DNA from: Haloprofundus salinisoli
Lineage (GTDB): Archaea; Halobacteriota; Halobacteria; Halobacteriales; Haloferacaceae
Reading direction: 5' to 3'
Length of the DNA stretch: 64,000 nt
NCBI RefSeq assembly: GCF_020097815.1
Contig: NZ_CP083663.1
Span: 2,232,001-2,296,000 of the forward strand
The notes under the pieces are model-generated. The model had not been told where the DNA came from. It saw only the letters and a list, made by a program, of their open reading frames with translations, and searched no databases. How positions within the stretch are numbered: the stretch's first letter is position 1; each line of letters starts with the position of its first letter. Shown here one piece after another: positions 55,344-64,000 of the stretch. The position numbers were made by a program, and so were the translations under genes.

Positions 55344-56522
55344 TTACTCCGCCGGCGGCAGCGACCCGGCGACGACCCCGCCGCCTTTCAGCACCGCCTC
55401 CGGGTTGTTGAGGCGCGTCACGTCGTCGGTGGGGTCGCCGTCGACGACGAGCAGGTCCGCGTCGGTGCCGGGTTCGAGCGTCCCCGACCCCTCCAGCCCG
55501 ACTACGTCGGCGGCCGTCTCGGTCATCGCCCGAATGGCCTCCGTCTCGGTCATGCCGTACTCGGCCATGAACGAGATTTCGGTCGCGTTCGACCCGTGGG
55601 CGTTGAACGGCGTCCCGGCGTCGGTGCCGCCGGCGATTTTCACACCCGCTTCGACGGCCCGGCGGTACGAGTCGATGTGACGCTCGTACACGTCGCGCGT
55701 CTTTCTGGCGCTCTCCTCGGTCGCCATCTCCGTGTTGCGGATGATGTGGTACGGCGCGGAGAGCGTCGGCACGAGCGTCACGTCCTCGGCGACGAGCATC
55801 TCGATGGCCTCGTCGTCCAGGAACGTGCCGTGTTCGACCGTGTCGACCCCCGCTTCGACGGCGGCTTTGACGCCCTCACCGCCGTGGGCGTGCGTCGCCG
55901 CGTGGACGCCGCGGCGGTGCGCCTCGTCGACGAGCGCGTGCAGTTCCTCGTCGGTCATCGCCACCGCGTCGGGGTCGCTGCCGGGGGTCGTCACCCCGCC
56001 GGTGGTCATGAACTTGATGAACTCGGCCCCTCGTTTGACCTGCTCGCGGACCGCCTGCCGGGCGTCGTCGGGGCCGTCTATCTCCCGGCCGAGATGGTGG
56101 CCGTGGCCGCCGGTGATGGTGATGGAGCGGCAGTTTGCGACCATCCGCGGGCCGGACACGTCGCCGTTTTCGACGGCGCGTTTCACCACGGTGTCGACGT
56201 CGCGTGCGCCCATCGCGCGGACGCCCGTCACGCCGGATTCGAGCGTCTTTCGGGCGTTTCGGGCCTCGACCAGCGCGAGTTCCGCGTCGCTCATGCCGAC
56301 GACCTCCTCGACGCTCACCTCCCCCGAGAGCGAGAAGTGAACGTGCGCGTCGACCAGCCCCGGCAGCACCGTACGACCCGGCAGCGAGATGACCGGTTCG
56401 TCCGCGTCGGCGTCGGCCTCCGCGTCGCCGACGGCACGTATCTCTCCCGCGTCGACGTCGACGCGGATCGACCCTTCACGGGACTCTCCTCGGTCGAACA
56501 ACAGCACGTCTCGAAGAATCAT
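55344..56522 (-). CDS. Metal-dependent amidohydrolase (Xaa-Pro dipeptidase-like)
   Basis: A 392-residue amidohydrolase-superfamily enzyme. The metal site is visible as H-V-H in LVDAHVHFS near residue 62, a lysine in EFIKFMTTGG, histidines in ATHAHGGEG and TVEHGTF and the terminal aspartate in GGTDAGTPFNAHGSNA. This subgroup includes imidazolonepropionase- and prolidase-like enzymes that cleave C-N bonds of cyclic or peptide substrates. ATG 56522 was preferred to GTG 56528. The exact substrate cannot be deduced. Confidence 0.88.
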   Translation of the reverse strand: MILRDVLLFDRGESREGSIRVDVDAGEIRAVGDAEADADADEPVISLPGRTVLPGLVDAHVHFSLSGEVSVEEVVGMSDAELALVEARNARKTLESGVTGVRAMGARDVDTVVKRAVENGDVSGPRMVANCRSITITGGHGHHLGREIDGPDDARQAVREQVKRGAEFIKFMTTGGVTTPGSDPDAVAMTDEELHALVDEAHRRGVHAATHAHGGEGVKAAVEAGVDTVEHGTFLDDEAIEMLVAEDVTLVPTLSAPYHIIRNTEMATEESARKTRDVYERHIDSYRRAVEAGVKIAGGTDAGTPFNAHGSNATEISFMAEYGMTETEAIRAMTETAADVVGLEGSGTLEPGTDADLLVVDGDPTDDVTRLNNPEAVLKGGGVVAGSLPPAE

Positions 56523-56648
56523 CGTCACCCCTTAACGGCGGCGTAGGTTTGAACGTGTCTTTCTACGGTATGTGTTCCCGCACGACACATATTGACGACG
56601 TATCAGGTGGCCAGAAAGCACTTTTGACCCCGCCAGTTCCGAGTGGAT

Positions 56649-57245
56649 ATGACAGAGGCGGACAGCGGCCGGTTCGGTGCTCTCGCCGTTGCGGGGGGTG
56701 CCCTCGCCGGGGCCGCCGCGTACGCGTTCGGCTACGCGGTGACGTACGCGCTCACGAGTTCGGAGATTCGAGACTCCGGCGCACAGCAGCTTCTGGAGCT
56801 GTTCACCGGCGAATCGGCCACCTGGAAAGCCGTCGGCTGGGTGTTCTACAACGCCCACTTCGTCGACACGCAGATACCCGGACTGTTCGGCGTGTCGCGC
56901 GCGATCAACTTCGTGGCGGAAGTCGAAGCGTTCCCGTCCGTGCTGTACGTCCTGCCGCCGGTGTTGCTCCTGCTCGCGGGCGTCGGCGTCGCGCGGTCGG
57001 CCGGCGTCACGGACGCGGCGGACGGAGCGAAAGCGGGCGCGGCGGTGCTTCTCGGCTACTTCGCGCTCTCGGTCGCCGGTGCGTTCGTCTTCGCCGTCCC
57101 GGTCGGTCAGACGGCGACAGCCGAACCGGACTTCGTCGCCGCCGTACTCGTCGCCGGCGTCGTCTACCCCGCCGTCTTCGGTACGCTCGGCGGGGTCGTC
57201 GCCGGAACGGTTCAGAGCTCTCGGGCGACCATCTCGCCCCAGTGA
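56649..57245 (+). CDS. Multi-pass membrane protein of unknown function
   Basis: A 198-residue protein with about five hydrophobic segments (ALAVAGGALAGAAAYAFGYAV, SVLYVLPPVLLLLAGVGVA, AAVLLGYFALSVAGAFVFAV, FVAAVLVAGVVYPAVFGTLG) and a polar loop between the first two. Similar proteins of unknown function are widespread in haloarchaea. GTG 56643 is an alternative start. Its 3' end overlaps by 34 bases the end of the convergent acetyltransferase. Confidence 0.75.
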   Translation: MTEADSGRFGALAVAGGALAGAAAYAFGYAVTYALTSSEIRDSGAQQLLELFTGESATWKAVGWVFYNAHFVDTQIPGLFGVSRAINFVAEVEAFPSVLYVLPPVLLLLAGVGVARSAGVTDAADGAKAGAAVLLGYFALSVAGAFVFAVPVGQTATAEPDFVAAVLVAGVVYPAVFGTLGGVVAGTVQSSRATISPQ

Positions 57246-57700
57246 GTGAAACCGAATCGCTCGTAGAACGCCTGCGCCCGCCCGTTCTCGCCGTCGACGT
57301 CGAGCACCATCCGGTCGAGCGGCAGGTCCTGCGCCCGCGCCGCGTCGAGCGCTGCTTCCAGTAACTCGTCGGCGACGCCCGTCCCGCGGTGATCGGGGGC
57401 GACGTAAATCTCGTTGAGCACGGCGGCGTCCCAGATCATCGACAGCGACGCCGGGAGGACGAACGCGTAACCGACCAGTTCACCCTCGTCGCTCTCGGCG
57501 ACGTGAATCGCGCGTTCGTCCTCTTCGACGCAACGCCCGACCCACTCGCGGTAGTTCTCGCGGTAGTCGTCGGTGAGCTTCGCCTCGTACCTCTCGCGCT
57601 TGTCGTCGCCGCCGGTGCCGTCGCCGAGTCCGAGTTCGAAACCGCGTTTCAGTCGCCACAGTGCACTGTACTCCTCGGTCGCGTACGGTCGAATCTCCAT
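57212..57700 (-). CDS. GNAT N-acetyltransferase
   Basis: A 162-residue GNAT enzyme starting MEIRPYATEEYSALWRLKRG, with VGYAFVLPASL, AVLNEIYVAPDHRGTGVADELLEAA (acetyl-CoA-binding H-R-G-T-G) and NGRAQAFYERFGF as the closing motif. A much longer open frame extends upstream to 58492, but it only shadows the gene on the same strand in another frame; ATG 57700 gives the normal family length. Substrate unknown. Confidence 0.88.
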   Translation of the reverse strand: MEIRPYATEEYSALWRLKRGFELGLGDGTGGDDKRERYEAKLTDDYRENYREWVGRCVEEDERAIHVAESDEGELVGYAFVLPASLSMIWDAAVLNEIYVAPDHRGTGVADELLEAALDAARAQDLPLDRMVLDVDGENGRAQAFYERFGFTHWGEMVAREL

Positions 57701-57738
57701 GCCGAGGAGTCGACCAGCGACGGTATCAGTGGTTCGAG

Positions 57739-58377
57739 TCAGTGGTTTCGGCGGCTTCGTCCGTTCTCTCGCAAGCGCGTTCCGACGACGACGGCGCTCA
57801 CGAGCACGAGCATCAACTGCGTGCCCGAGGAGACGACCGGGAAGACGCGCTCGACGTTCTCGGGTTCCGCGCCGGGGGAGGGGTCGACGCCCGTCCGGTA
57901 GTGACGCGTCTCCGTCGTCGCCCTCGGTTCCTCGGGCGCGAACTCGGCGAACGTCTGCACGACGCCCCGCTGATTCGAGAGGTACAGGTGGCCGTTTATC
58001 GAGTAGAAGCCGTCGTACAGCGGATAGAACGCGTTGATACCGTTCGTGAACAGGTCGGGACAGATGCCGCCGAGCGTGAGCGACCCGAGCGCGGCCCACC
58101 CGAGGCGAACGCCGCGGCCGCCGAACCAGTCGCGGAGCCGAGAGCGTCCACGGAGGCGCGTATCGTAGACGAGCACACCGCCCAGAAGCGCCGGCAGCAA
58201 CAGCGTGTGGAGCAGCGAGCGATGCGCACCCGCCAGGACGAACCCGAAGAACGTGTCGAGGTCGGGAATCGCGGCGGCGACGAGGACGACGGCGAGCGCG
58301 CGGCGGTCGAGCTCGTCGCCGAGGAGCGCAACCCCGACGAGCGCGCCGAGAGCGAGGTGGACGACGGTCGATGGCAC
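57739..58377 (-). CDS. Membrane-bound metal-dependent hydrolase (YdjM/LexA-binding type)
   Basis: A 212-residue membrane protein with the early metal-binding set of the YdjM family: H in MPSTVVHLALGAL, D in AAIPDLDTFFGF and the H-x4-H of AHRSLLHTL, all embedded in hydrophobic helices, with a further NGHLYLSNQ and a C-terminal membrane segment. The biological substrate of the family is unknown. It lies just upstream of the acetyltransferase on the same strand. Confidence 0.82.
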   Translation of the reverse strand: MPSTVVHLALGALVGVALLGDELDRRALAVVLVAAAIPDLDTFFGFVLAGAHRSLLHTLLLPALLGGVLVYDTRLRGRSRLRDWFGGRGVRLGWAALGSLTLGGICPDLFTNGINAFYPLYDGFYSINGHLYLSNQRGVVQTFAEFAPEEPRATTETRHYRTGVDPSPGAEPENVERVFPVVSSGTQLMLVLVSAVVVGTRLRENGRSRRNH

Positions 58378-58578
58378 GTCCGGAGGTGGCAGAGCGAGCG
58401 TATGTACGTTGCGCCGCCGTCGGCGCGTCGGTGCAGTGATCAGCGCATCGGTGCGGTGGTCGGCACGTCGAGGCCGCGGTCGGACTCGTCATTCGTCGAA
58501 CCCCCCTTTCGATACCCTTTTGTCCGGTCGCCGACCCACACCGCCTATGTGGCAGTCCGTCCGCGGAGGGCTTCGCCG

Positions 58579-59286
58579 ATGACCGAAACGCCGAGAGAGG
58601 ACCTCGCGCGCCGAATCGCCGGCGAAGTGACGCTCAGCGGCGAGCCCGGAGCGACGCTCCGCAAGTGGCGAACAGACTTCGACGTCTCGCAGACCGAACT
58701 CGCGGCGCAGTTGGACGTCTCCTCGTCGGTCATCTCCGACTACGAGAGCGGCCGCCGCGAGAGTCCGGGCATCGGCGTCATCCGGCGGATGGTCAACTCG
58801 CTGCTCGACATCGACGAACAGCGCGGCGGCGGGCGGATACGTCAGTACGCTCGCGTTCTCTCGGCGGGGTTCGAGAGCGACATCGTCCACGACCTCCGGG
58901 AGTACTCCACGACGATTCCGCTGGACCGCCTCTACGGAGCGATGGACGCGACCGAACTCGTCCGCGGCGACGACGACACGGTCAGCGGACACACCGTCAT
59001 CGACAGCATCCAAGCGATTACGCGTCTCTCCTCCGACGAGTTCTATCGCCTCTACGGGCAGAGCACGAACCGAGCGCTCGTCTTCACCGGCGTCACTCGC
59101 GGGGAATCACCGCTGGTGGCGATGCGCGTCGTCAACCCGACGCCGAACGCCGTCGTCCTCCACGGCGTCGAGGAGGCCGACCTCTGGGAGCACGCCCCGG
59201 CGCTGGCGCGCATCGACGGCTTCTCGCTCGCCGTCTCGAACCGCGACCTCGACGAGATGCTCGACGACCTGCGCGAGCTGCCGTAG
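58579..59286 (+). CDS. XRE-type helix-turn-helix transcription regulator
   Basis: A 235-residue regulator. Residues about 28-70 form a Cro/C1-type HTH (LRKWRTDFDVSQTELAAQLD, SSSVISDYESGRRESPG). The C-terminal 150 residues form an unassigned alpha/beta domain (RALVFTGVTRGESPLVAMRV) that may bind a ligand. Proteins with this layout are conserved in haloarchaea. ATG 58579 was chosen because upstream sequence in the frame is a shadow of the opposite strand. It is divergent from the hydrolase gene. Confidence 0.87.
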   Translation: MTETPREDLARRIAGEVTLSGEPGATLRKWRTDFDVSQTELAAQLDVSSSVISDYESGRRESPGIGVIRRMVNSLLDIDEQRGGGRIRQYARVLSAGFESDIVHDLREYSTTIPLDRLYGAMDATELVRGDDDTVSGHTVIDSIQAITRLSSDEFYRLYGQSTNRALVFTGVTRGESPLVAMRVVNPTPNAVVLHGVEEADLWEHAPALARIDGFSLAVSNRDLDEMLDDLRELP

Positions 59287-59304
59287 CCCGCGCTGCTCTC
59301 GGCT

Positions 59305-59535
59305 TCAGTACCGACGCCGTCGCTCGGTCTCCGCCGGGTCGGTGTCGATGTGGTGTATCGCCTCCGGCGAGAGCAATCGGCCGCTCGGGAGTTCGACCCA
59401 CCCGGTCGCCAGCAGACGAAGCCGACCCTCGTGTAGCACCGTCTCCTGCTCGAAATCGGCGTAGACGACGGCGTCTCGGTACTCGCGTTCGAACAGGTCG
59501 GTGAACAGCTCCCAGAGCGAAGCGGTCGGAATCAT
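59305..59535 (-). CDS. Small hypothetical protein
   Basis: A 76-residue protein with mixed strands and helices (WELFTDLFEREYRDAVVYAD, LLATGWVELPSGRLLSPEAI) ending in a basic ERRRRY. Clear start and ordinary haloarchaeal composition support a real gene. It is downstream of the thioredoxin gene on the same strand, about 67 bases away. Function unknown. Confidence 0.65.
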   Translation of the reverse strand: MIPTASLWELFTDLFEREYRDAVVYADFEQETVLHEGRLRLLATGWVELPSGRLLSPEAIHHIDTDPAETERRRRY

Positions 59536-59602
59536 GCAGCGAGGTCACGTCGACTGACAAAAAGCGTAGCGTCCCCACCGTTTTCGTCGGGCCGACTGTC
59601 GT

Positions 59603-59977
59603 TCACTCGACCGTAATCGCCCGACTGCTGTGTTCTTCGACGAACCCGACTATCGCGTCGGTCCCCTGAAAGCCCTCCGCGAGTCGCCCGACGAGCTCGC
59701 CGTCCTCGAACAGCAGCAGCGTCGGGACGCTTCGGATGTCGAATCGCGCGACGAGGTCGAGGTCGTCGCGGGGGTTCAGCATCGCCACCGTGACGTCGGT
59801 GGCGCGGGCGACGTTGCCGACGACGGGTTCGATGGACTGACAGAGCGTACAGCCCTTCGTGTAGAAGTCGACGAGCGCGAGGTCCTCCGCGGCGACGAGG
59901 CGGTCGAGTTCCTCGCCGGAGGAGAGCCGAATCGGTCTGCGTCGCTGCGCGTCGGCGTCAACGGAGTCTGCGGTCAC
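59603..59977 (-). CDS. Thioredoxin-family protein
   Basis: A 124-residue thioredoxin-fold protein with active site C-T-L-C in DFYTKGCTLCQSIEPVV, the cis-proline strand RSVPTLLLFEDGELVGR and the usual length after a 20-residue polar lead. The C-x-x-C should be redox active, reducing disulfides or supporting another enzyme. The motif differs from the classical CGPC. It is followed by a small hypothetical gene. Confidence 0.9.
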   Translation of the reverse strand: MTADSVDADAQRRRPIRLSSGEELDRLVAAEDLALVDFYTKGCTLCQSIEPVVGNVARATDVTVAMLNPRDDLDLVARFDIRSVPTLLLFEDGELVGRLAEGFQGTDAIVGFVEEHSSRAITVE

Positions 59978-60085
59978 GCCTTTCGATACTTGTCGTGCGG
60001 TAAAAGCGGTTGCGCGGTTCGGTCGGCGGGTCGCACGGCTGCCGGGAACCTGACCGACTCCCGATTCGTCGGCCGGTCGCCGCTC

Positions 60086-60388
60086 TCACCCGAACAGCGA
60101 CTTGTTCCGAGCGGCCTGGATGGCGTATGCGGTTCCCAGAGCCGCCACCCCGAAGAACACCTCGGTGTACCCCGATGGCGTCGGGTTCGGTAGCAACGAC
60201 CACGCGAAGATGCCGAGACTGAACAGGACGACGAGCCAGACGCGCCACTGGCCGAGAAGTCGCCTTCCGAACCCGGCGTCGTTCGACTCCTCTTTCACCC
60301 TCCCGGTACCAGCGTCGGCGTCAGCGCCGGTGTCCGTCTCCCCAGTCCCCGCGTCCGCGTCGGTTTCGGTGTCGGTGTGAAGGGACAT
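60086..60388 (-). CDS. Small membrane protein with acidic repetitive N-terminus
   Basis: A 100-residue protein: an Asp/Thr/Gly-rich repetitive N-terminal 35 residues, then two membrane helices (VWLVVLFSLGIFAWSLL and VFFGVAALGTAYAIQAA). The second half is typical of small haloarchaeal membrane proteins of unknown function. The repeats (TETDADAGTGETDTGADADA) are low in complexity and probably disordered. Confidence 0.7.
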   Translation of the reverse strand: MSLHTDTETDADAGTGETDTGADADAGTGRVKEESNDAGFGRRLLGQWRVWLVVLFSLGIFAWSLLPNPTPSGYTEVFFGVAALGTAYAIQAARNKSLFG

Positions 60389-60471
60389 CTGTTCCCACCG
60401 ACCGAATCTATGCTATCGAATGGCATAGGCTCGGGGCAGGAATACGAAAGCGTTTGAATCGGGTCGGGAAG

Positions 60472-61809
60472 TTACTCGATGTAGTCGTACTTCCGCTCGT
60501 TCATCCGTCCCCACCCGGTGAAGACGAACTCGTCGGACGGCGCGGTGAACTCCTCGACTTCGATCTCTTTCATCTGGTTGTGAACGTCGTGGACCTGCTC
60601 GTACTCGCTGTAGCTGAGTTCGTAGCGGCGTTCGAGTTGGTCGTTGACGTTGAGCGCACGTATCTCGTCCAACCAGCCCTCGCAGACGGTCTCGGCGTGA
60701 ATCTCGGCCTGCGCGCCGGAGCCGTACGACCCGACGAGCAGCCGGTCGCCTTCGAGCGTCCGCCCCGCCTCGGCGGCGTTTTTCAGGGCACTGATGCGAG
60801 CGATATGTACCGACCCGGTGTACCAGTTTCCGACCTGCTCAGAGATAGCGAGCGTCGGTTCGATGGCGCGGGCGTACCACTCGCGGTACTCTTCGGTCTC
60901 CTTCAGCGTGCCCATGTAGTCGCGGATGGCCGACTCGTACTCCTCCCACGACTCGAAGTCGGCCTCGCGGGGCTGGCGGCCGATCTCGTCTGTCATCGCG
61001 TCCTCGACGTCGGTGCCGCGGGTCATGTGGCGGTAGCCGAGCAGCGCCGCCTTCCGGACCATCCCGGGGAACGGCGTGTGGAACGGAATGTACTCGAAAT
61101 CGTCGGGGTGGGTGTCGCCCGCGACGCTCTCGTAATCTTCGAGCGCCTCGCGCATCCGGGCGAGGTACACCTGCACCGAGCGCTTGCCGTCGACGCTCGG
61201 GAACTGCTGGTTCGGCTTCAGGAAGTCAGTCTCGTCGGCGCTGCCGTAGCCCTGCTCGGTCGAGAGTTCGACGAGGTCGGGGTCCTCGGAGATGAGCATC
61301 GCCACCGCGCCCGCACCCTGCGTCGCCTCGCCGGGGTCGCCGCGCTCGTACAGCGCGGTGTCCGTGGCGATGACGAGCGCCGAGCGCCCGCGGTTGCGAC
61401 CCGCCTTAATCCAGTTGTACGCGTCGTCGAGACTCTGCGTTCCGGCGATGCAGGCGAACTTCCGTTCACCCTTGTTCGCGTGGTGGAAGTCCTCGTCGTA
61501 CAGTTGTTCGAGGCAGCCGGCGATGTACGTCGAGACGGGCTTGGAGTTGTCGAAGGCGCTCTCGGTGGCCACGTCGATGCGACCGATATCGTCGGGGGTG
61601 AGGCCGCGGCGCTCCATCAGGCGCTTGGCCGCGTTCGCGCCCATTGTGACGATGTCCTCGTACACGTCGGGGAACGAGGAGGCCGCGAGGCCGATACCCT
61701 TCGTGTACTTCTCGGGGTCTTCGCCCTTCACCGGGGCGAACGTTCCGGGAAGGTCGAGGACGAGCTTTCCCGTCCAGATTTCGACGGCGTCGATACCGAC
61801 TGCGGTCAT
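60472..61809 (-). CDS. Hydroxymethylglutaryl-CoA synthase
   Basis: A 445-residue HMG-CoA synthase that condenses acetyl-CoA with acetoacetyl-CoA in the mevalonate pathway, which supplies archaeal isoprenoid lipids. The catalytic glutamate (E83 in VATESAFDNSKP), cysteine (C120 in KFACIAGTQ) and histidine (H244 in IPFHTPFPGM) are all present. Start ATG 61809 and length fit the family. The gene appears to be transcribed alone. Confidence 0.96.
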   Translation of the reverse strand: MTAVGIDAVEIWTGKLVLDLPGTFAPVKGEDPEKYTKGIGLAASSFPDVYEDIVTMGANAAKRLMERRGLTPDDIGRIDVATESAFDNSKPVSTYIAGCLEQLYDEDFHHANKGERKFACIAGTQSLDDAYNWIKAGRNRGRSALVIATDTALYERGDPGEATQGAGAVAMLISEDPDLVELSTEQGYGSADETDFLKPNQQFPSVDGKRSVQVYLARMREALEDYESVAGDTHPDDFEYIPFHTPFPGMVRKAALLGYRHMTRGTDVEDAMTDEIGRQPREADFESWEEYESAIRDYMGTLKETEEYREWYARAIEPTLAISEQVGNWYTGSVHIARISALKNAAEAGRTLEGDRLLVGSYGSGAQAEIHAETVCEGWLDEIRALNVNDQLERRYELSYSEYEQVHDVHNQMKEIEVEEFTAPSDEFVFTGWGRMNERKYDYIE

Positions 61810-61902
61810 GGATGAGGGATAATGAACGTTGGTATATGGGCTTGTCGATGGGTGGTTCGTCGTGTGTCGAAACGGGGACGGATGCTTCGGCTCCGAACGC
61901 GA

Positions 61903-63639
61903 TTAGCCGCTTTGGTTCGGTGATTTGGTCGGGCTCTGACCCGGATACTGGGTGTCAGCGTCGTCGATGGCTCCACCGGCGGTGTAAGTCACACCGCTGT
62001 CGCCGTCGACGATAGCCGACTGTATCGTGATACTACCGCCCGCATCGAGCGTGACTTCGCCTTTGTTGCTCGCCCAAAGCTCGGCGTCGCTCGCGCTGAT
62101 GCTCCCACCGGCTGTCATCGATATGTCTCCCTGGTTCTGCGTGGAGATCGTCGCCTCACGAGCGTCGATATCTTCGCCCGCTTCGATACGGACGTCGGCG
62201 TTGGAGCCCGTCGTTTCGAGCGAGGCACCGAAGACGACGACGTCCTCGACGGCGGTGATGCTGATTGTCTCCCCGTTCCCGCTGGCGGTCGCCGTGAGGT
62301 CGGGTTCGACGTAGACGTTCTTCGCGTTGAAGTCGATAGTGTCGGTCCGAAGGTCGCTTCCGTCTTCGATGTACAGGTCCACCGTCTCGTCGTCGAACTG
62401 TCCGTCGCTCACGTCGACGGACTCGTCCGGGTCCTTCTGCCCATTCTCGTTGGCGTCCTGCCACGCCGACCCGCTGCCGTCGTCCCCGCTGCTGCTACCG
62501 TCGACCACGCTCAAGTCGAATCTCACTCGCTCCTGGTCGCTATCACCGTATCCCACGGTGACTTCGACATCGTCGTTGTTCTCCGGAGCCTCGTAGACGA
62601 CGGTGACGCGTCCCTCCGAGCCCGTCGTCGTCCCCTCCGGCGTACTGACGCTCCCACCGCCGGACGTTACCTCGGGGTCGACGTCGACGCCGCTCACCGG
62701 ATTCCCGAATCGGTCGCGTACCTCGACGGTGAGCCGCTGCGTCGCTCCGCTCTGCACGGTCGCTCCATCGCCCTCGATGTCGATTACGTAGGCTCTCGTC
62801 TCCTCAGCCACGCCCGACCCCACGCCGACCCTCGCCATCCGAAGCGAGTACGTTTCGTCGCCTTCGAGCGTAATCGTCAGGACGCCCTCAGTGACACTGA
62901 CGTCCGCGACGTACCCCTCGTCTTCGAGGAGCGCCTCCCACTGTTCCTGGGAGAGTCTCGTCGCCAACGAGATTCGAATCGGCTCCCCGTCGCTCGTCAC
63001 CGTCGTCGTCCGCGTCGAAGCGCTCACCGGCCGCACGTCGAGCGGTTCCGTCCCGGTTCGTTCCGTCGACAACTCTCCGTCGAGCGACACCAACGAAATT
63101 CGTCGTCCGTCGATAAGCGTCTGCTCGCTCCGCGGAAGCGTCGCTCCATTGTCGAAGCGGTTGTACAGCACCGAGTTCTCGTACACCGTCGTCGGCGGGT
63201 TCTGGTACCGGGTGTAGTCGGGCGTGTACTCCAGCGACCGCGTCTCGAACGCTCGGGGGTCCTCGCCCGTCCAGTAGTCTGCCGTCTCGGTATCGATGGC
63301 TCGCGCGTTTCTGATCACGATACCGTCGGCGACGCTCTCTGTGGTCGAGAGACGTCCGCTCGCCGGCGGCGGGTTGACGAACAACACCCGGTTCGGATAC
63401 CGTGCCCCGAGAGAGACCGAAACCGGCTGCGTCGTCCCGGTGCCCGCGCTCTGCAGAATCGCGTTTCTGGCGTCCAGCAGATCCGCCTGGACGCGCTGGT
63501 TGTGGTCGAACTCGACCTGCTCGTTGTCCGCCGGGACGACCTGGGCCTGATACATCGACAGCGAGAGTATCAGCACACCGAACAGGAGGATGAAACCCAC
63601 CTGGACGGTGACCGCACGTTGGTCGTCCCGGAAGTTCAT
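61903..63639 (-). CDS. Pilin-like secreted protein with Ig-like domain and repetitive beta region
   Basis: A 578-residue protein with a short basic start (MNFRDDQRAVTVQ) and one hydrophobic helix (VGFILLFGVLILSLSMYQAQ), as in haloarchaeal pilin-like membrane-anchored proteins. Around 290-375 is an invasin-type (Big_1) immunoglobulin-like domain: TVQSGATQRLTVEVRDRFGN, PVSGVDVDPEV and SEGRVTVVYEAP. The C-terminal 200 residues are acidic, with short repeats suited to a beta-helix (VRIEAGEDIDAREATIS, MTAGGSISASDAELWAS). Probably a cell-surface protein; function unknown. Confidence 0.75.
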   Translation of the reverse strand: MNFRDDQRAVTVQVGFILLFGVLILSLSMYQAQVVPADNEQVEFDHNQRVQADLLDARNAILQSAGTGTTQPVSVSLGARYPNRVLFVNPPPASGRLSTTESVADGIVIRNARAIDTETADYWTGEDPRAFETRSLEYTPDYTRYQNPPTTVYENSVLYNRFDNGATLPRSEQTLIDGRRISLVSLDGELSTERTGTEPLDVRPVSASTRTTTVTSDGEPIRISLATRLSQEQWEALLEDEGYVADVSVTEGVLTITLEGDETYSLRMARVGVGSGVAEETRAYVIDIEGDGATVQSGATQRLTVEVRDRFGNPVSGVDVDPEVTSGGGSVSTPEGTTTGSEGRVTVVYEAPENNDDVEVTVGYGDSDQERVRFDLSVVDGSSSGDDGSGSAWQDANENGQKDPDESVDVSDGQFDDETVDLYIEDGSDLRTDTIDFNAKNVYVEPDLTATASGNGETISITAVEDVVVFGASLETTGSNADVRIEAGEDIDAREATISTQNQGDISMTAGGSISASDAELWASNKGEVTLDAGGSITIQSAIVDGDSGVTYTAGGAIDDADTQYPGQSPTKSPNQSG

Positions 63640-63704
63640 GGACGGGACAAGTCGTCGAGGCAGTAAAAGTTACTGCTACGGCGACTGTCCGTTCGTCGAA
63701 AACG

Positions 63705-64000
63705 TCACTCGTCGTCTTCGACGACTTCGGGGTCGCTCATCGCGCTTTGGAGGCTGTCGAGACCGTTGACCCACTCGGAAACGAGACCGTACTCCAGCTC
63801 CTCGGCGACCGACATGTCGAGTTCTTCGCCGTCGATGACGTGCGTGCCCGCCTGGACGAGATACCCGAGGGCGGCGTCGAGATCGTCTTCGGCCTCGGCG
63901 TCGGCGGCGGCGAGGACGTACTCGTCGACGGGTGCGTCGCCGACGGTGCCGCTGTTGACGTACTCCTCGGCGGCGTAGAAGACGCAGACGAGGCTCGTCT
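63705..64000 (-). CDS. DUF2150-type conserved protein, C-terminal part (5' end outside the window)
   Basis: The last 98 codons of an acidic haloarchaeal protein: TSLVCVFYAAEEYVNSG, AAADAEAEDDLDAALGYL and ELDMSVAEELEYGLVSEWVN, ending in Asp-Glu-rich residues. The wording matches the conserved DUF2150 family as I remember it. Function is unknown. The gene continues beyond base 64000. Confidence 0.8.
   Translation of the reverse strand, partial: TSLVCVFYAAEEYVNSGTVGDAPVDEYVLAAADAEAEDDLDAALGYLVQAGTHVIDGEELDMSVAEELEYGLVSEWVNGLDSLQSAMSDPEVVEDDE

Noticed and set aside
57700-58492. Upstream extension of the acetyltransferase frame
   Set aside because: The extension is Arg/Pro-rich, overlaps the hydrolase gene on the same strand in another frame, and the family start is at 57700.

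Overview
The window is chromosomal DNA of a halophilic archaeon (class Halobacteria), most like the Haloferax/Halogeometricum group, though genus is only a guess. Evidence is the GC-rich flanks, the very acidic proteins, ATGA-type operon overlaps, and archaeal marker genes: replication factor C large subunit with a C-terminal PIP box, HMG-CoA synthase of the archaeal mevalonate pathway, a DUF2150-type protein and a pilin-like secreted protein.

Left flank (1-6.4 kb): a polar amino acid ABC transporter (permease, ATPase, permease), a zinc alcohol dehydrogenase, a Tat-exported M14 carboxypeptidase whose signal peptide appears frameshifted, and rfcL. Right flank (about 53.6-64 kb): two acetyltransferases, one preceded by a truncated copy of its own N-terminus, an amidohydrolase, membrane proteins, an XRE-type regulator, a thioredoxin, HMG-CoA synthase, an Ig-domain pilin-like protein and the 3' end of a DUF2150 gene.

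Between them (about 6.46-53.3 kb) lies a lower-GC accessory island that starts with a small accessory gene and a tyrosine integrase, and is littered with broken serine-recombinase genes (28.6-29.2, 45.7-46.0 and 52.2-52.4 kb). It is packed with candidate defence modules. (a) 9.0-17.1 kb: a HEPN-type RNase candidate co-directional with a methyltransferase-like protein that has lost its catalytic motifs, divergent from a second HEPN-like gene, two PD-(D/E)XK nucleases, a zinc-ribbon protein and an unknown gene. (b) 17.6-25.2 kb: a complete, tightly overlapping operon of Mre11-like, Rad50-like, NurA-like and HerA-like proteins. (c) 25.6-29.8 kb: an AT-rich orphan gene, a third HEPN protein and debris. 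(d) 30.1-44.6 kb: the most striking block. Two distinct N4-cytosine/N6-adenine class DNA methyltransferases and a double winged-helix regulator face an eight-gene operon encoding an AddAB/RecBCD-like helicase-nuclease split into four proteins, a PLD-nuclease/SF2-helicase fusion, a DndD-like SMC ATPase and two small proteins. I propose it is a large methylation-dependent restriction system related in composition to helicase-methylase-ATPase and Dnd-type systems, but lacking sulfur-modification genes. (e) 45-53 kb: small membrane proteins, winged-helix regulators, further nuclease-like proteins, a large HTH protein and a uracil-DNA-glycosylase-fold protein.

No tRNA, rRNA or CRISPR array was seen, and no convincing att repeat pair could be fixed by eye, so the island's exact ends are uncertain.
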